Below are positions 16,705 to 36,132 of a DNA stretch of 64,000 nucleotides, one piece after another. The notes below the pieces were generated by a model. That model saw nothing but the letters and a program-made list of their open reading frames with translations, was not told the origin of the DNA and made no database searches. Origin of the DNA: Kribbella sp. CA-293567. GTDB lineage: Bacteria; Actinomycetota; Actinomycetes; Propionibacteriales; Kribbellaceae. Each line of letters opens with the position of its first letter. Position 1 is the first letter of the stretch. The position numbers and the translations under genes are program-made. The stretch lies in the NCBI RefSeq assembly GCF_027627575.1, contig NZ_CP114065.1, forward strand, positions 1,240,001-1,304,000. The letters run 5' to 3'.

Positions 16705-16779
16705 TCTCTTTGTGACTCCGGAGAGGTCGTGCCGGGTGGCTCGCGGGTTGGTGACCCGTTGGAGAACCCGGGTCGATTC

Positions 16780-16809
16780 TTGACGGAGAGGGTGGTCCGA
16801 AGGCATAGT
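16780..16809 (+). promoter_or_regulatory. rpoB promoter, upstream
   Basis: TTGACG (16780-16785) and CATAGT (16804-16809) are 18 bp apart, predicting a start near 16816 and a leader of about 165 nt. Confidence 0.6.
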
Positions 16810-16820
16810 GTCGGACCCCA

Positions 16821-16850
16821 TTGGACAGGCTTGCCCTGATCGGGTAGCCT
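16821..16850 (+). promoter_or_regulatory. rpoB promoter, downstream
   Basis: TTGGAC (16821-16826) and TAGCCT (16845-16850) are 18 bp apart, predicting a start near 16857. The following CTTTGCGCTGCC (16855-16866) resembles a segment I recall from other actinobacterial rpoB leaders; its function is unknown to me. Confidence 0.5.
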
Positions 16851-16979
16851 ATTGCTTTGCGCTGCCTTTAACCGCACCCTTGTTCATCCTCAGAACTTGA
16901 CGAGGGTCGTTTGGCATGCGCTCCCAGCACCGAAGTGCCAGCATCGAAGTAACTTTGCGAGCCCGTGGAAGGACGCCCC

Positions 16980-20465
<3,486 letters not shown>

Positions 20466-20536
20466 GCGGGTTGCCGCTTTTGATCAACAACCAACTCACT
20501 CAGACCCAACTTTTGACAATCGGGAGATAACACATC

Positions 20537-24397
<3,861 letters not shown>

Positions 24398-24413
24398 TCC
24401 TGCAGCACCCCGT

Positions 24414-24449
24414 CGAGGGCGGCACTCCTACCAAGGGGTGCCGCCCTCG
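24414..24449 (+). terminator. rpoBC terminator hairpin
   Basis: CGAGGGCGGCAC (24414-24425) pairs perfectly with GTGCCGCCCTCG (24438-24449) around a 12-nt loop. There is no T-tract. Confidence 0.65.
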
Positions 24450-24473
24450 CGGCGTTTCCGAAGTCGCCGAAAG

Positions 24474-24498
24474 CCCTTGTTGCTAACGGCAACGAGGG
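24474..24498. terminator. second hairpin downstream of rpoC
   Basis: CCCTTGTTGC (24474-24483) pairs with GCAACGAGGG (24489-24498), with one T-G wobble and a 5-nt loop. It may be a backup terminator for rpoBC. The rest of the gap up to 24637 contains only a weak GAAGAT -10-like site (24625-24630). Confidence 0.4.
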
Positions 24499-24637
24499 TG
24501 GAACCGGCCGGATCGCCGTAGCGGCAGGGGTTACGGGTGTTGCTGGTGGGACGACACGCCGAGGGTGTTCGGACGGCTGCGGAGTGTTGCGAGGGGTCGG
24601 CGTGGAAGTGTCGGCGGGATGCGCGAAGATGACGCGT

Positions 24638-26077
24638 ATGACCGAGCTTCCGCCGCACCTGCAACCGTTCGTGCTGGACGTCGCGCAGGGAGCGGAGCAC
24701 CGCGTCGAGAGGGTCGGAGCACTCGACTTCCACCGGCCGGACGGGTCCGCCCGGACCGGCGCGGTCCTGCTGGTCCACGGTGGGCCGATGCCCGCCGATC
24801 TCGAGGTGCAGCCGCGCGACTGGCCCGTCTTCCAGGGGTACGCCGCAGCCATCGCTCAGCGCGGCCAGGTGGCCGTCACGGTCGACCACAGCCTGATCCG
24901 CGGACTCGACCAGCTGACCACCGCCGCGGACGACGTGGAGGCTGCCGTCGGCATCCTGCGCGCCGACCCGCAGGTGAATCCGGAGCGGGTCGTGCTCTGG
25001 TTCTTCTCCGGCGCCGGACTGCTGGCGGGGGAGTGGCTGGACAGCCGCCCCGACTGGCTGCGCGCCGTCGCCCTGACCTATCCCCTGCTCGCCACTCCGC
25101 CCGGTGTCGACGAACTGGTTTCCGCCGCCGAAGTGATCGGCAAATACGATCGGGGCGGTGGGGCCGGAAAAGTATCAAACAAAGTCCTGCCGGTGCTGCT
25201 GACGAGGGTCGGCCGCGAGCGTGAAGAACTCGCCCGACCGGTGGCGGAGTTCGTCTCCGCCGGTGGCGCCGCGCTGGACATCATCGACGTACCGAAAGGG
25301 CAACACGGCTTCGACATGCTCGACCACAGCGAAGAGTCCCGCGCCGCGGTGACCAAGGCCCTCGACTGGGCCATCGCCCACTTGGGCGAAGACCCCACCG
25401 CACCCAGTCAGCTCCCCATTCCAGCCACCACCATCCCAGCTCCCGCCAACCAGGCCACCAAGGCTCCTGCCGGCGCCCGGGCAGCCGGCACCGCAGCCCC
25501 GGCCCGCCCAAGCAACAGCGCTGCCTCTACGGCGACCACGCCCAGCGGCTCCGCAGGCACATCCAGCGCCTCCACCGGCGCGGCTACGGCGTCCACCGGC
25601 CTGGTAGCCCCGCCTGCCGCGCGTGCCACCGTCCCGACCGAGGCGGCAACTGTCAGCGCCGGCTCAGCTGCCCCGGCAGCCCCTGCGGCCGAGCGGGCCG
25701 GGGGAGCCGAGAAGGCTGCTGCGCCCGCCAGTCAGCAGACTTCGCCCACCACCAGCTTGCCGGCGGAGACCGCGGCCTCCCGGGTGGTGGCCAGAGTGCA
25801 TGCGGCGTTCGAGGCGCACGATCTGGAGGCGTTCCTCGCGATGTACTCGCCGACGGCGCTGCTCCAGTTCGCCGACGGACCGGTGATGCGGGGACGGCGT
25901 TCCCTGCGTGAGCACTACCGGCCGCAGTTCGAGGCCGGCGACTGCCAGCGCGAACTGGTGCACCGGATGCTGGTGGGGAACTGGGTGGTCGAGCAGACCG
26001 TGACCGACGGCACCCCGACGGTGGCGCTCTACCAGGTGCAGGACGGCCTGATCACCGAGGTTCGTTTCCTGGCCTGA
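24638..26077 (+). CDS. alpha/beta hydrolase fused to a SnoaL/NTF2-like domain
   Basis: A 479-residue two-domain protein. Residues 1-250 are an alpha/beta hydrolase related to dienelactone hydrolases: LLVHGGPMP oxyanion strand, WFFSGAG nucleophile elbow with the likely catalytic Ser, and PKGQHGFD carrying the His. A linker of about 130 residues, almost only Ala, Pro, Ser and Thr, follows (251-380). The C-terminus (381-479) is a SnoaL/NTF2-like cup domain beginning RVVARVHAAFEAHD. The substrate is unknown. ATG at 24638 is 8 nt after a -10-like GAAGAT and may be leaderless; ATG at 24629 is an alternative. It stands alone, ending at a convergent terminator. Confidence 0.8.
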   Translation: MTELPPHLQPFVLDVAQGAEHRVERVGALDFHRPDGSARTGAVLLVHGGPMPADLEVQPRDWPVFQGYAAAIAQRGQVAVTVDHSLIRGLDQLTTAADDVEAAVGILRADPQVNPERVVLWFFSGAGLLAGEWLDSRPDWLRAVALTYPLLATPPGVDELVSAAEVIGKYDRGGGAGKVSNKVLPVLLTRVGREREELARPVAEFVSAGGAALDIIDVPKGQHGFDMLDHSEESRAAVTKALDWAIAHLGEDPTAPSQLPIPATTIPAPANQATKAPAGARAAGTAAPARPSNSAASTATTPSGSAGTSSASTGAATASTGLVAPPAARATVPTEAATVSAGSAAPAAPAAERAGGAEKAAAPASQQTSPTTSLPAETAASRVVARVHAAFEAHDLEAFLAMYSPTALLQFADGPVMRGRRSLREHYRPQFEAGDCQRELVHRMLVGNWVVEQTVTDGTPTVALYQVQDGLITEVRFLA

Positions 26078-26090
26078 GGGTTCCGGCGAA

Positions 26091-26126
26091 GGAGTTCGGG
26101 CGCACTGTCCGGTGCGCCCGAACTCC
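26091..26126. terminator. bidirectional terminator
   Basis: GGAGTTCGGGCGCA (26091-26104) pairs perfectly with TGCGCCCGAACTCC (26113-26126), loop 8 nt. It lies between two convergent genes and can serve both. Confidence 0.7.
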
Positions 26127-26128
26127 GC

Positions 26129-27490
26129 TCACGCCATGATGCCGAGCGGTGACGGCTTCCAGCCCGGAAAGACCTTGCCTGCCTGGCCTTCGCTGAGCCC
26201 CAGCCGCCGCATCACGATCTCCGACAGCACGTCGCGGTAGTCGTTGGTGCCGGGCACGTCCCCCTGATCCAGTACGCCGGACGCCAGTCCCTCCCACCGT
26301 CCGTGCACTCCACCCCTGACCCCGCCACCCAGCACCAGCGCGACACCGCCGTGCCCGTGGTCCGTGCCGCTGTTCGCGTTCTGCTCGACCCGCCGGCCGA
26401 ACTCGCTCATCGTCACCACAGTGGTGTTGTCGAGCTCAGGTCCCAGCTCGGCAGCGAACGCGGCGAGTGCCGTCGCCACGGTCTTCAGCGAGTTGGTCAT
26501 GTCGCCACCGTCCACGGTGCCGAGACCGGTGTGCATGTCCCAGCCGCCCAGATCGACAGTGGCGACCCGCACTCCGGCCTTGGCCTTGATCAGCTGCGCC
26601 AGCGTCGACAGGGCCGCACCGAACTCTCCGTCCGGATAGCCACGCTCCTTGGCCGGTGTCGTTTGCTGCTTCGCATAACTCTGCGCCTGTGCCGAGGCCT
26701 GCAAGGCATCGAGCCCCTGCACCCCCAGGGGATGGTCAATGCCTGTGTAGAGCGTTTTGAGAGCCGCGAGGGTCTGTGGCGCGACCCCGTCGATTCCCTT
26801 GACGGTGAAGTCCTTCAGTGACGTCAGCATGACGGGGTTGGAGTCACCCAGCAGCGAACGGCTCATCCGGGCGCCGATCCCCAGCCCGCGGAACGTAGTA
26901 CCGGGTCCTAGCTCCTGCAGGACTCTGTCGAGCCAGCCGGACTGAACCGACGACTTTGCCGCTCCGCCACGCTCCAGACAGTCCTGCGCCTGGAAGTGGC
27001 TCCGAGTCAGATCCGGCGTCGACACAGCCGGTACGGCGGCCAGCCGGCCACCCGTCATCAGTGGCTGAAGGGGAGCCAGCGCCGGGTGCATCCCGAACCC
27101 GCGTTGCAGGTCGAGCAGAGAAGCAGCCCGTACGGCGATCGACGGCCGAGCCTTGAGCAGGTTGGGATCGTCGGCCGGCACCAGTACTGACAAGCCGTCC
27201 ATACCGCCGCGCAGGAACACCACGATCAACGTGCCACCGGGGTCAGCGCCAGGTGCGGCCCAGGAGACGCGGGTGGTCACCAGTTGGGTGGTCATGGCGG
27301 CAACGCCCACTCCCAGACCACCTGCCAGCAGGCGACGTCTGGTGAAGCCGTGACTCCACTGCGACTCTCTGTCTTCCGCATCGGCCGTCACCGCCGCGGC
27401 GCCGGCTCGCAGTACGGCGTCGGCCGGGGTCGGGCCGAGACGGCGCCAGTCGGGGCAGTCGGGGTGCAAGGAGGCGAGTGTGTCTCTCAT
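26129..27490 (-). CDS. DUF1501 exported protein (sulfatase-like fold)
   Basis: A 453-residue protein with a Tat-type signal: RRRLLAGGLGVGVAA begins at residue 51, so folded export is likely, perhaps with a bound metal. The mature part has DUF1501 landmarks VVFLRGGMDGLSVLVP, DLGGWDMHTG and TMSEFGRRVEQN followed by TDHGHGG, which resemble the metal-binding residues of alkaline-phosphatase-superfamily enzymes. The activity is not known. ATG at 27490 follows AAGGAG and is preferred to an upstream start. It lies 13 nt after the DUF1800 gene and is certainly co-transcribed with it. Confidence 0.85.
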   Translation of the reverse strand: MRDTLASLHPDCPDWRRLGPTPADAVLRAGAAAVTADAEDRESQWSHGFTRRRLLAGGLGVGVAAMTTQLVTTRVSWAAPGADPGGTLIVVFLRGGMDGLSVLVPADDPNLLKARPSIAVRAASLLDLQRGFGMHPALAPLQPLMTGGRLAAVPAVSTPDLTRSHFQAQDCLERGGAAKSSVQSGWLDRVLQELGPGTTFRGLGIGARMSRSLLGDSNPVMLTSLKDFTVKGIDGVAPQTLAALKTLYTGIDHPLGVQGLDALQASAQAQSYAKQQTTPAKERGYPDGEFGAALSTLAQLIKAKAGVRVATVDLGGWDMHTGLGTVDGGDMTNSLKTVATALAAFAAELGPELDNTTVVTMSEFGRRVEQNANSGTDHGHGGVALVLGGGVRGGVHGRWEGLASGVLDQGDVPGTNDYRDVLSEIVMRRLGLSEGQAGKVFPGWKPSPLGIMA

Positions 27491-27503
27491 GAGCTGGTCT
27501 CCT

Positions 27504-29327
27504 TCACCGGGCCAGGAACTGCGGGGAGTCGAGAACCAAGGCGACGACATGCCCCGCCTGCCACTCCATCCGCCCGTGGTCGACCCGTGCGGTGGGCTTG
27601 GCCTGGACGAACGTGGACAGGGCGGTGCGCTGCCGGGCGTCGGGGCGTTGCCCGATCAGCCGCTCGCCCAGCCGGTCGAACCACTCGCGGTATGTGTCGC
27701 CCTTGCGAGGACGCAGAGCCGCCGGCAACTTCGTGTGCTTCATGCCTTCCCACCAGCCATAGGTCATGGCGCGGTGCATCGACCAGCGCTCCAGCATCTG
27801 ACCGGCGGAGGCCCACGCCGGTGCGACGTCGGGGTAGCCGTTGGGGGAGGGCCAGGCCAGCGGTGCATGGCCGAGATTGTTGAGCTCCCAGTAGACGGCC
27901 TCGAGGCCTTTGGCGGTGGCCGGCCCGAACGGCAGGTCGAGCGCCCGGGCGCTGCTCACGACATCTTCCAGTGGCCGCTTCGTCTTCTGGCCGAGGGAGT
28001 TCCAGAACTCGCTGCTACGGAACAGCGCCGTGAGCATCGGCAGGATCGCCGTGTTGTTGCGCAGGTAGATCTGAGCCAGCCGGTCGACCAGCTCGGCCGG
28101 GGGAGAGTCGGCGACGAACCGTACGACGAGTTTGCGGGCGATGGCGCGCGCTGTCGCGGGATGCCTGGCCAGGTAGTCGAGATAGCGATCGCCGGTGGCG
28201 AGACCGCCCGTGGCCGAACTGTTGGTCGCGGACCAGGTGAGCACCTTCACCCGGCCGGTCCGGTGCTTGTCGGCGTCGTACTCGAAGGCGCCTTCCTTGG
28301 TGGCGCCGCGCCCGCTCAGTACATAGGCACTGGCCCGCACGTCCTTCTCTGTATAGCCGGAGGAGACTCCGACCGTGTGCAGTTCCAGGAGCTCGCGGCC
28401 GAGGTTCTCGTTGACGCTGTCGCGGGTCGACGCGTCGTTGTCGAGGAAGCGCAGCATCGCGGGGTGCCGCATCGCGGCCTTCAGCATGTCGCCGTACCGG
28501 CCGAATGCGTGTCGCCGGATCACCGACACCGCGTACTGCGGCGCGACGTCCCAGCCGCGGTCGGACGGCGTCGCGACGTGCAGATGGTTGGCGAAGACGT
28601 CGACGACGACCTCGAAGAGCTGCCGGCTGCCGAAGACCTGCCGGCCCAGCGTCGCGAACCCGGTGTGGAACATGGCTTCCCAGGAGTACTCCGGGATGGA
28701 CCGCCGGACGGTGGCCGGGTCGGCGCCGGCCAGTTTGACCGCCTTCCAGGCCTGGTCTCCGGCCGGGTCCGTTGCCGTCGGCGACAGTTGAGCTGCCAGC
28801 CACTTGTCGATCCCGAGCTTCTCGAGACTCTGTACGTCGGCCGGCCGGGGGCCGAAGGTCGCCCTGTTGAGCAGATGGCGCCGGGCCTGCGCGTCGGTCA
28901 GCGGCCCGCTCTTGCTGACCAGCAGGCCGGGGGAGGCGCTTCCGGCCTTGGCGGCAGCCGCGTAGCCGGCGTACTCCTGGGGTTTGCCGGTCTGGGTGGC
29001 GACCTTTGACTTCTTGGCTGCGACGAAGCTGGAGTCACGGTCCTCGCCGGCGGTGGCGAGACTCGGCTGCTGGGCGACCTTGGCGCGGGCTGCCGTCGTA
29101 CGGGCGGGGTCTCTGGGAGGAGATGCGGCGAGCACGCGGTTCTGCAGCGTGTCTGGGCGGCTGATGATCTCCGCAGCCAACCCGCCGGCGGCCAGGGTGC
29201 CTGCGACGGCACCGATGGCCGCCCGGCGGGCCACCGGCGACAGGGTCCTTGGGGCGGTAGGACCTGGCGGCGGCTGCTCGTCCGCGGTGAGGCGGGGACG
29301 GTTCGAGGGGGCGGGACCGTGTTCCAC
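27504..29327 (-). CDS. DUF1800 exported protein
   Basis: A 607-residue protein of a family almost always encoded beside DUF1501. The N-terminus is Pro-rich, then RRAAIGAVAGTLAAGG (about 34-49) looks like a Tat or Sec signal. The conserved DUF1800 core begins LLNRATFGPRPADVQSL and includes NLGRELLELHTVG and a C-terminal LDSPQFLAR. Its function is unknown; roles in handling extracellular polymers have been suggested for such pairs. The GTG at 29327 is chosen because it has GGAG upstream and starts just before the signal; the longer in-frame extension lacks family features. Confidence 0.82.
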   Translation of the reverse strand: MEHGPAPSNRPRLTADEQPPPGPTAPRTLSPVARRAAIGAVAGTLAAGGLAAEIISRPDTLQNRVLAASPPRDPARTTAARAKVAQQPSLATAGEDRDSSFVAAKKSKVATQTGKPQEYAGYAAAAKAGSASPGLLVSKSGPLTDAQARRHLLNRATFGPRPADVQSLEKLGIDKWLAAQLSPTATDPAGDQAWKAVKLAGADPATVRRSIPEYSWEAMFHTGFATLGRQVFGSRQLFEVVVDVFANHLHVATPSDRGWDVAPQYAVSVIRRHAFGRYGDMLKAAMRHPAMLRFLDNDASTRDSVNENLGRELLELHTVGVSSGYTEKDVRASAYVLSGRGATKEGAFEYDADKHRTGRVKVLTWSATNSSATGGLATGDRYLDYLARHPATARAIARKLVVRFVADSPPAELVDRLAQIYLRNNTAILPMLTALFRSSEFWNSLGQKTKRPLEDVVSSARALDLPFGPATAKGLEAVYWELNNLGHAPLAWPSPNGYPDVAPAWASAGQMLERWSMHRAMTYGWWEGMKHTKLPAALRPRKGDTYREWFDRLGERLIGQRPDARQRTALSTFVQAKPTARVDHGRMEWQAGHVVALVLDSPQFLAR

Positions 29328-29562
29328 GGGTGGTTCTCCAGGCGGAAGCGAAGGTGTGCGGCAGATCCCCGTTATCAGGCTGTTACACCGGATGAGCGTG
29401 ACTATGCCGCAAACTCCGCCTGCCGGAACCGGTGCGGCGGGACCTTTACCTCGATCAGACATTCGGAATCGGTATGGCCCGGCCCCGCCGCGTCAGGAGT
29501 GCCGTCGATGATCCGGTAGACTGACAGCGCGGCTGCGCCTTTGCATCGCACGGTGTCTTGTT
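29328..29562. other. intergenic region between the DUF1800 gene (-) and the rpsL promoter (+)
   Basis: No gene is visible. It should hold the promoter of the DUF1800-DUF1501 operon on the minus strand, but I could not fix it. On the plus strand a TAGACT (29517-29522) resembles a -10 element without a convincing -35. Confidence 0.5.
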
Positions 29563-29591
29563 TTGACCGTGCATGAGGCAGCCGCTAGTCT
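29563..29591 (+). promoter_or_regulatory. promoter of rpsL-rpsG-fusA-tuf
   Basis: TTGACC (29563-29568) and TAGTCT (29586-29591) are 17 bp apart, a near-consensus vegetative promoter. The predicted start near 29598 gives a leader of about 185 nt. Confidence 0.75.
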
Positions 29592-29714
29592 TAACGATCG
29601 TGCCCGGGTCATCCTGGGCCGTCATGCGTGCCCCTCTCAAATTCGGGACAGCGCGTGGCACGGGACTTCTGCCGACAGTCAGAAAGTTTATGACTCCGGC
29701 TTGTCCGTGCCCAT

Positions 29715-29738
29715 GCGACACACCCGACCGCGGGGGTC
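29715..29738 (+). promoter_or_regulatory. 24-nt conserved leader element, rpsL copy
   Basis: The segment running from GCGACACACC (29715) to GGGGGTC (29738) is identical, base for base, to 34392-34415 in the rpsJ leader. It can form a short GACC/GGTC stem around GCGGG. It lies 43 nt upstream of rpsL in the transcribed leader, so it is probably an RNA element. Confidence 0.65.
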
Positions 29739-29781
29739 AGGCGCGCAGCAACCGACCGGACGACAGAAAGAGACCTACGCG

Positions 29782-30156
29782 GTGCCCACCATCCAGCAGT
29801 TGGTCCGCAAGGGCCGCCAGGACAAGGTGTCCAAGAACAAGACGCCGGCCCTGAAGGGTTCCCCTCAGCGTCGTGGTGTGTGCACGCGCGTCTACACGAC
29901 CACTCCGAAGAAGCCGAACTCCGCTCTTCGTAAGGTCGCTCGTGTTCGCCTCACCAGCGGCATTGAGGTCACCGCCTACATCCCCGGCGTCGGCCACAAC
30001 CTGCAGGAGCACTCGATCGTGCTCGTGCGTGGTGGTCGTGTGAAGGACCTCCCGGGTGTCCGGTACAAGATCATCCGCGGTTCGCTCGACACCCAGGGTG
30101 TGAAGAACCGGAAGCAGGCTCGCAGCCGTTACGGCGCGAAGAAGGAGAAGAGCTAA
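29782..30156 (+). CDS. rpsL: 30S ribosomal protein S12 (uS12)
   Basis: The 124-residue decoding-centre protein. From the GTG at 29782 ([11 protein letters not shown]) the length matches the family exactly; a longer in-frame reading upstream is leader RNA. Lys43 (in [11 protein letters not shown]) and Lys88 (GGRVKDLPG) are wild type, so no S12-based streptomycin resistance is predicted. The ribosome-binding site AAAGAGA is modest. The last base of the stop is the first base of rpsG. Confidence 0.97.
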   Translation: MPTIQQLVRKGRQDKVSKNKTPALKGSPQRRGVCTRVYTTTPKKPNSALRKVARVRLTSGIEVTAYIPGVGHNLQEHSIVLVRGGRVKDLPGVRYKIIRGSLDTQGVKNRKQARSRYGAKKEKS

Positions 30157-30626
30157 TGCCGCGTAAGGGTCCCGCCCCGAAGCGGCCGGTCATCATCGAC
30201 CCGGTCTACAGCTCGCCGCTCGTCACCCAGTTGATCTCCAAGATCCTGGTCGACGGCAAGAAGCAGATCGCCCAGAGCATCGTCTACACGGCGCTCGAAG
30301 GCACCCGGACGAAGACCGGCACCGATCCCGTCATCACGTTGAAGCGCGCACTGGACAACGTGAAGCCCAGCATCGAGGTGAAGAGCCGCCGTGTCGGTGG
30401 AGCCACCTACCAGGTGCCGATCGAGGTCAAGCCCGGTCGCTCGACCACGCTCGCCCTGCGCTGGATGACGTCGTACTCCCGGGCCCGTCGCGAGAAGACG
30501 ATGGCCGAGCGCCTGATGAACGAGATCCTGGACGCGTCGAACGGTCTGGGTGCCGCAGTCAAGCGCCGCGAGGACACGCACAAGATGGCCGAAGCCAACA
30601 AGGCTTTCGCCCACTACCGCTGGTGA
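30156..30626 (+). CDS. rpsG: 30S ribosomal protein S7 (uS7)
   Basis: The 156-residue head-assembly protein that nucleates the 3' major domain of 16S rRNA. It starts [11 protein letters not shown] and ends [12 protein letters not shown], both typical. The ATG shares one base with the rpsL stop, giving tight coupling. Confidence 0.97.
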   Translation: MPRKGPAPKRPVIIDPVYSSPLVTQLISKILVDGKKQIAQSIVYTALEGTRTKTGTDPVITLKRALDNVKPSIEVKSRRVGGATYQVPIEVKPGRSTTLALRWMTSYSRARREKTMAERLMNEILDASNGLGAAVKRREDTHKMAEANKAFAHYRW

Positions 30627-30629
30627 GCC

Positions 30630-30650
30630 GGGGCCCGGAGTCCGGGCCCC
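30630..30650 (+). terminator. short perfect hairpin between rpsG and fusA
   Basis: GGGGCCCGG (30630-30638) and CCGGGCCCC (30642-30650) form a 9-bp stem with a 3-nt loop directly after the rpsG stop. No T-tract follows and no fusA promoter is obvious, so it may cause partial termination, processing or mRNA stabilisation. Confidence 0.4.
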
Positions 30651-30700
30651 CATGTTCACCTTCTTTGAAGCTAGACAGAAGCGAGAGGTAGACCACCGAG

Positions 30701-32812
<2,112 letters not shown>

Positions 32813-32884
32813 TCTCGCTCCGGACCAACCAACCCACAGCGCGTCGGCGTACGGCGTAAGTCAACACTTTCCAGGAGGGCCCCA

Positions 32885-34078
<1,194 letters not shown>

Positions 34079-34084
34079 TCACAC

Positions 34085-34125
34085 GAGGTCCGCGAGGGCT
34101 CGCAGTCTGAGCCCCCGCGGACCTC
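34085..34125 (+). terminator. terminator of the rpsL-tuf operon
   Basis: GAGGTCCGC (34085-34093) pairs with GCGGACCTC (34117-34125), and GGGCTC with GAGCCC extends the stem after a small internal loop. The sequence TGCTTT follows. Confidence 0.65.
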
Positions 34126-34206
34126 TGCTTTGCCCCCGGATCCGGGGCAAGTCGGGGTCGGTGACCCCGGAACGGTTCCGGATCCACCGGGTGCAAAGCC
34201 ACCCGA

Positions 34207-34237
34207 TTGGCGTTTCGACGCCGATCTCTGGCACAAT
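34207..34237 (+). promoter_or_regulatory. candidate promoter of the S10 operon
   Basis: CACAAT (34232-34237) is a good -10; the nearest -35 is TTGGCG (34207-34212), at a long 19-bp spacing. Transcription from about 34244 would give a leader of about 215 nt. No gene is visible in the 380-bp gap from 34079 to 34458: it holds the tuf terminator, this promoter and the rpsJ leader. Confidence 0.5.
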
Positions 34238-34391
34238 ATTCAGGTTGCTCAGGCGAGGTTGCCGGGGCGCGCCCCAGGACATGTTCTGGCCGGTGCGCCG
34301 CACCGGAAACACTGCCGAGGTGCCGGTCCGAGACCGGGCCCCGATCTCCATCCCAGGGTCGAAAGTGTGTGGTGACGCGCGTGCCGCGTCC

Positions 34392-34415
34392 GCGACACAC
34401 CCGACCGCGGGGGTC
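34392..34415 (+). promoter_or_regulatory. 24-nt conserved leader element, rpsJ copy
   Basis: Exact duplicate of 29715-29738. Here the stem is longer, CCGACC (34401-34406) pairing with GGTCGG (34412-34417). It lies 43 nt upstream of the rpsJ start, the same distance as in the rpsL leader. Equal position and sequence point to a shared post-transcriptional or transcription-elongation control. Confidence 0.65.
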
Positions 34416-34458
34416 GGAGCGACAAAGACGAAGACGAAGAGAAGGACGTAGCGAAGCG

Positions 34459-34767
34459 ATGGCGGGACAAAAGATCCGCATCCGGCTGAAGGCCTACGAC
34501 CACGAGGTCATCGACAGTTCGGCGCGCAAGATCGTCGACACGGTGACGCGTACTGGTGCGAAGGTTGCTGGCCCGGTGCCGTTGCCGACGGAAAAGAACG
34601 TGTTCTGCGTCATCCGCTCGCCGCACAAGTACAAGGACAGCCGCGAGCACTTCGAGATGCGCACCCACAAGCGGCTCATCGACATCATCGACCCCACGCC
34701 GAAGACCGTCGACTCGCTGATGCGTCTCGACCTGCCGGCTGGTGTCGACATCGAGATCAAGCTCTGA
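34459..34767 (+). CDS. rpsJ: 30S ribosomal protein S10 (uS10)
   Basis: The 102-residue head protein, also the NusE partner of NusB in antitermination. The start at 34459 ([16 protein letters not shown]) gives the standard length; in-frame sequence upstream is leader. The conserved loop RTHKRLIDI is intact. First gene of the S10-spc block. Confidence 0.97.
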   Translation: MAGQKIRIRLKAYDHEVIDSSARKIVDTVTRTGAKVAGPVPLPTEKNVFCVIRSPHKYKDSREHFEMRTHKRLIDIIDPTPKTVDSLMRLDLPAGVDIEIKL

Positions 34768-34783
34768 GGGACGCGAACAGCCA

Positions 34784-35440
34784 ATGAGCAAATTCAAGAA
34801 CACGCGCGGTCTGCTGGGCACCAAGCTCGGCATGACCCAGACCTGGGACGAGAACAACCGAGTCGTCCCCGTCACCGTGATCCAGGCCGGCCCGTGTGTG
34901 GTGACCGAGGTGCGTACCTCCTCCAGCCACGGCTACGACGGCGTGCAGATCGCCTACGGCGACATCGACCCCCGCAAGGTGACCTCGCCGATGCGCGGCC
35001 ACTTCGAGAAGGCCGGCGTGACTCCTCGCCGCCACCTGCTCGAGCTGCGCACCCCTGACGCCAGCGAGTACACGCTCGGCCAGGAGATCAACGCCGAGGC
35101 GTTCGCCGCGGGCGAGATCGTCGACGTCTCCGCCACCAGCAAGGGCAAGGGATTCGCCGGTGTCATGAAGCGACACGGCTTCCACGGCCTCCGCGCCACC
35201 CACGGTGTGCACAAGAAGCACCGTTCGCCGGGTTCCATCGGCGGGTGCGCGACCCCCGGTCGCGTCTTCAAGGGAATGAAGATGTCCGGCCGGATGGGCC
35301 ACGAGAAGGTCACCACGCAGAACGTGACGGTCCACGCGATCGACACCGAGCGCGGCCTGATCCTGCTCAAGGGTGCCGTTCCCGGCCCCAAGGGCGGCCT
35401 CGTGCTGATCCGCAACGCCGCGAAGGGAGCTACCAAATGA
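34784..35440 (+). CDS. rplC: 50S ribosomal protein L3 (uL3)
   Basis: A 218-residue protein that starts 23S rRNA assembly and extends to the peptidyl-transferase centre. The start [19 protein letters not shown] is diagnostic, and the central extension contains [13 protein letters not shown] and [22 protein letters not shown] at 34784 fits family length. It overlaps rplD by 4 nt. Confidence 0.97.
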   Translation: MSKFKNTRGLLGTKLGMTQTWDENNRVVPVTVIQAGPCVVTEVRTSSSHGYDGVQIAYGDIDPRKVTSPMRGHFEKAGVTPRRHLLELRTPDASEYTLGQEINAEAFAAGEIVDVSATSKGKGFAGVMKRHGFHGLRATHGVHKKHRSPGSIGGCATPGRVFKGMKMSGRMGHEKVTTQNVTVHAIDTERGLILLKGAVPGPKGGLVLIRNAAKGATK

Positions 35441-36132
35441 GCACCGTTGACATCGTCGTCGTGAAGGGCGACAAGGTCAGCAAGAAGGGCTCCGCGGAGC
35501 TCCCCGCCGAGCTGTTCGACGTCCAGGTCAACATCCCGTTGATCCACCAGGTCGTCGTGGCGCAGCTGGCCGCCGCCCGTCAGGGCACGCACAAGGTCAA
35601 GCGCCGTGGCGAGGTGTCCGGTGGTGGCGCCAAGCCGTACCGCCAGAAGGGCACCGGCCGCGCCCGTCAGGGCTCGACCCGCGCGCCGCAGTTCACCGGT
35701 GGTGGCGTCGTCCACGGCCCCACGCCGCGTGACTACAGCCAGCGGACCCCGAAGAAGATGATCGCCGCCGCCCTGCGCGGAGCGCTCTCGGACCGGGCCC
35801 GCGAAGGTCGCGTCCACGTCGTCGACCAGTTCGTCGACGGTGACGCGCCGTCCACCAAGGCCGCCAAGGCAGTCCTGGCCGAGGTCACCGAGTTCCTCAA
35901 GGTGCTCGTCGTGGTCGAGCGCGACGACGACATCTCGCTGCTCAGCCTGCGCAACGTGCCGACCGTGCACCTGATCGCGGCCGACCAGCTGAACGCGTAC
36001 GACGTGCTGTGCAACGACGCGGTGATCTTCACCAAGGCGTCGCTGGACACGTTCGTCGCCGGAACGCCCAAGGGCAAGTCCGTCAAGGCTGTCGCGACGT
36101 CGACCGAAGCCGAGCAGGAGGTAGAAGCATGA
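35437..36132 (+). CDS. rplD: 50S ribosomal protein L4 (uL4)
   Basis: A 231-residue protein whose extended loop ([20 protein letters not shown] through GRARQGS) lines the exit-tunnel constriction. ATG at 35437 overlaps the rplC stop. The C-terminus has about 20 extra residues rich in Lys, Val and Glu. The tunnel loop residues associated with macrolide resistance look normal. Confidence 0.97.
   Translation: MSTVDIVVVKGDKVSKKGSAELPAELFDVQVNIPLIHQVVVAQLAAARQGTHKVKRRGEVSGGGAKPYRQKGTGRARQGSTRAPQFTGGGVVHGPTPRDYSQRTPKKMIAAALRGALSDRAREGRVHVVDQFVDGDAPSTKAAKAVLAEVTEFLKVLVVVERDDDISLLSLRNVPTVHLIAADQLNAYDVLCNDAVIFTKASLDTFVAGTPKGKSVKAVATSTEAEQEVEA

Noticed and set aside
25388..25778. Possible frameshift or gene boundary in the Ala/Pro/Ser/Thr-rich stretch of the hydrolase-SnoaL gene
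   Set aside because: The frame stays open, GC3 stays high, and no internal start with a ribosome-binding site precedes the SnoaL part, so a real fusion is more likely.
27480..29009. 509-codon plus-strand frame opposite the DUF1800 and DUF1501 genes
   Set aside because: The minus-strand genes have clear families, signal peptides and ribosome-binding sites; the plus-strand frame is their shadow.
29563..29781. In-frame extension of rpsL by 73 codons
   Set aside because: The promoter and leader occupy this stretch, and S12 is complete from 29782.
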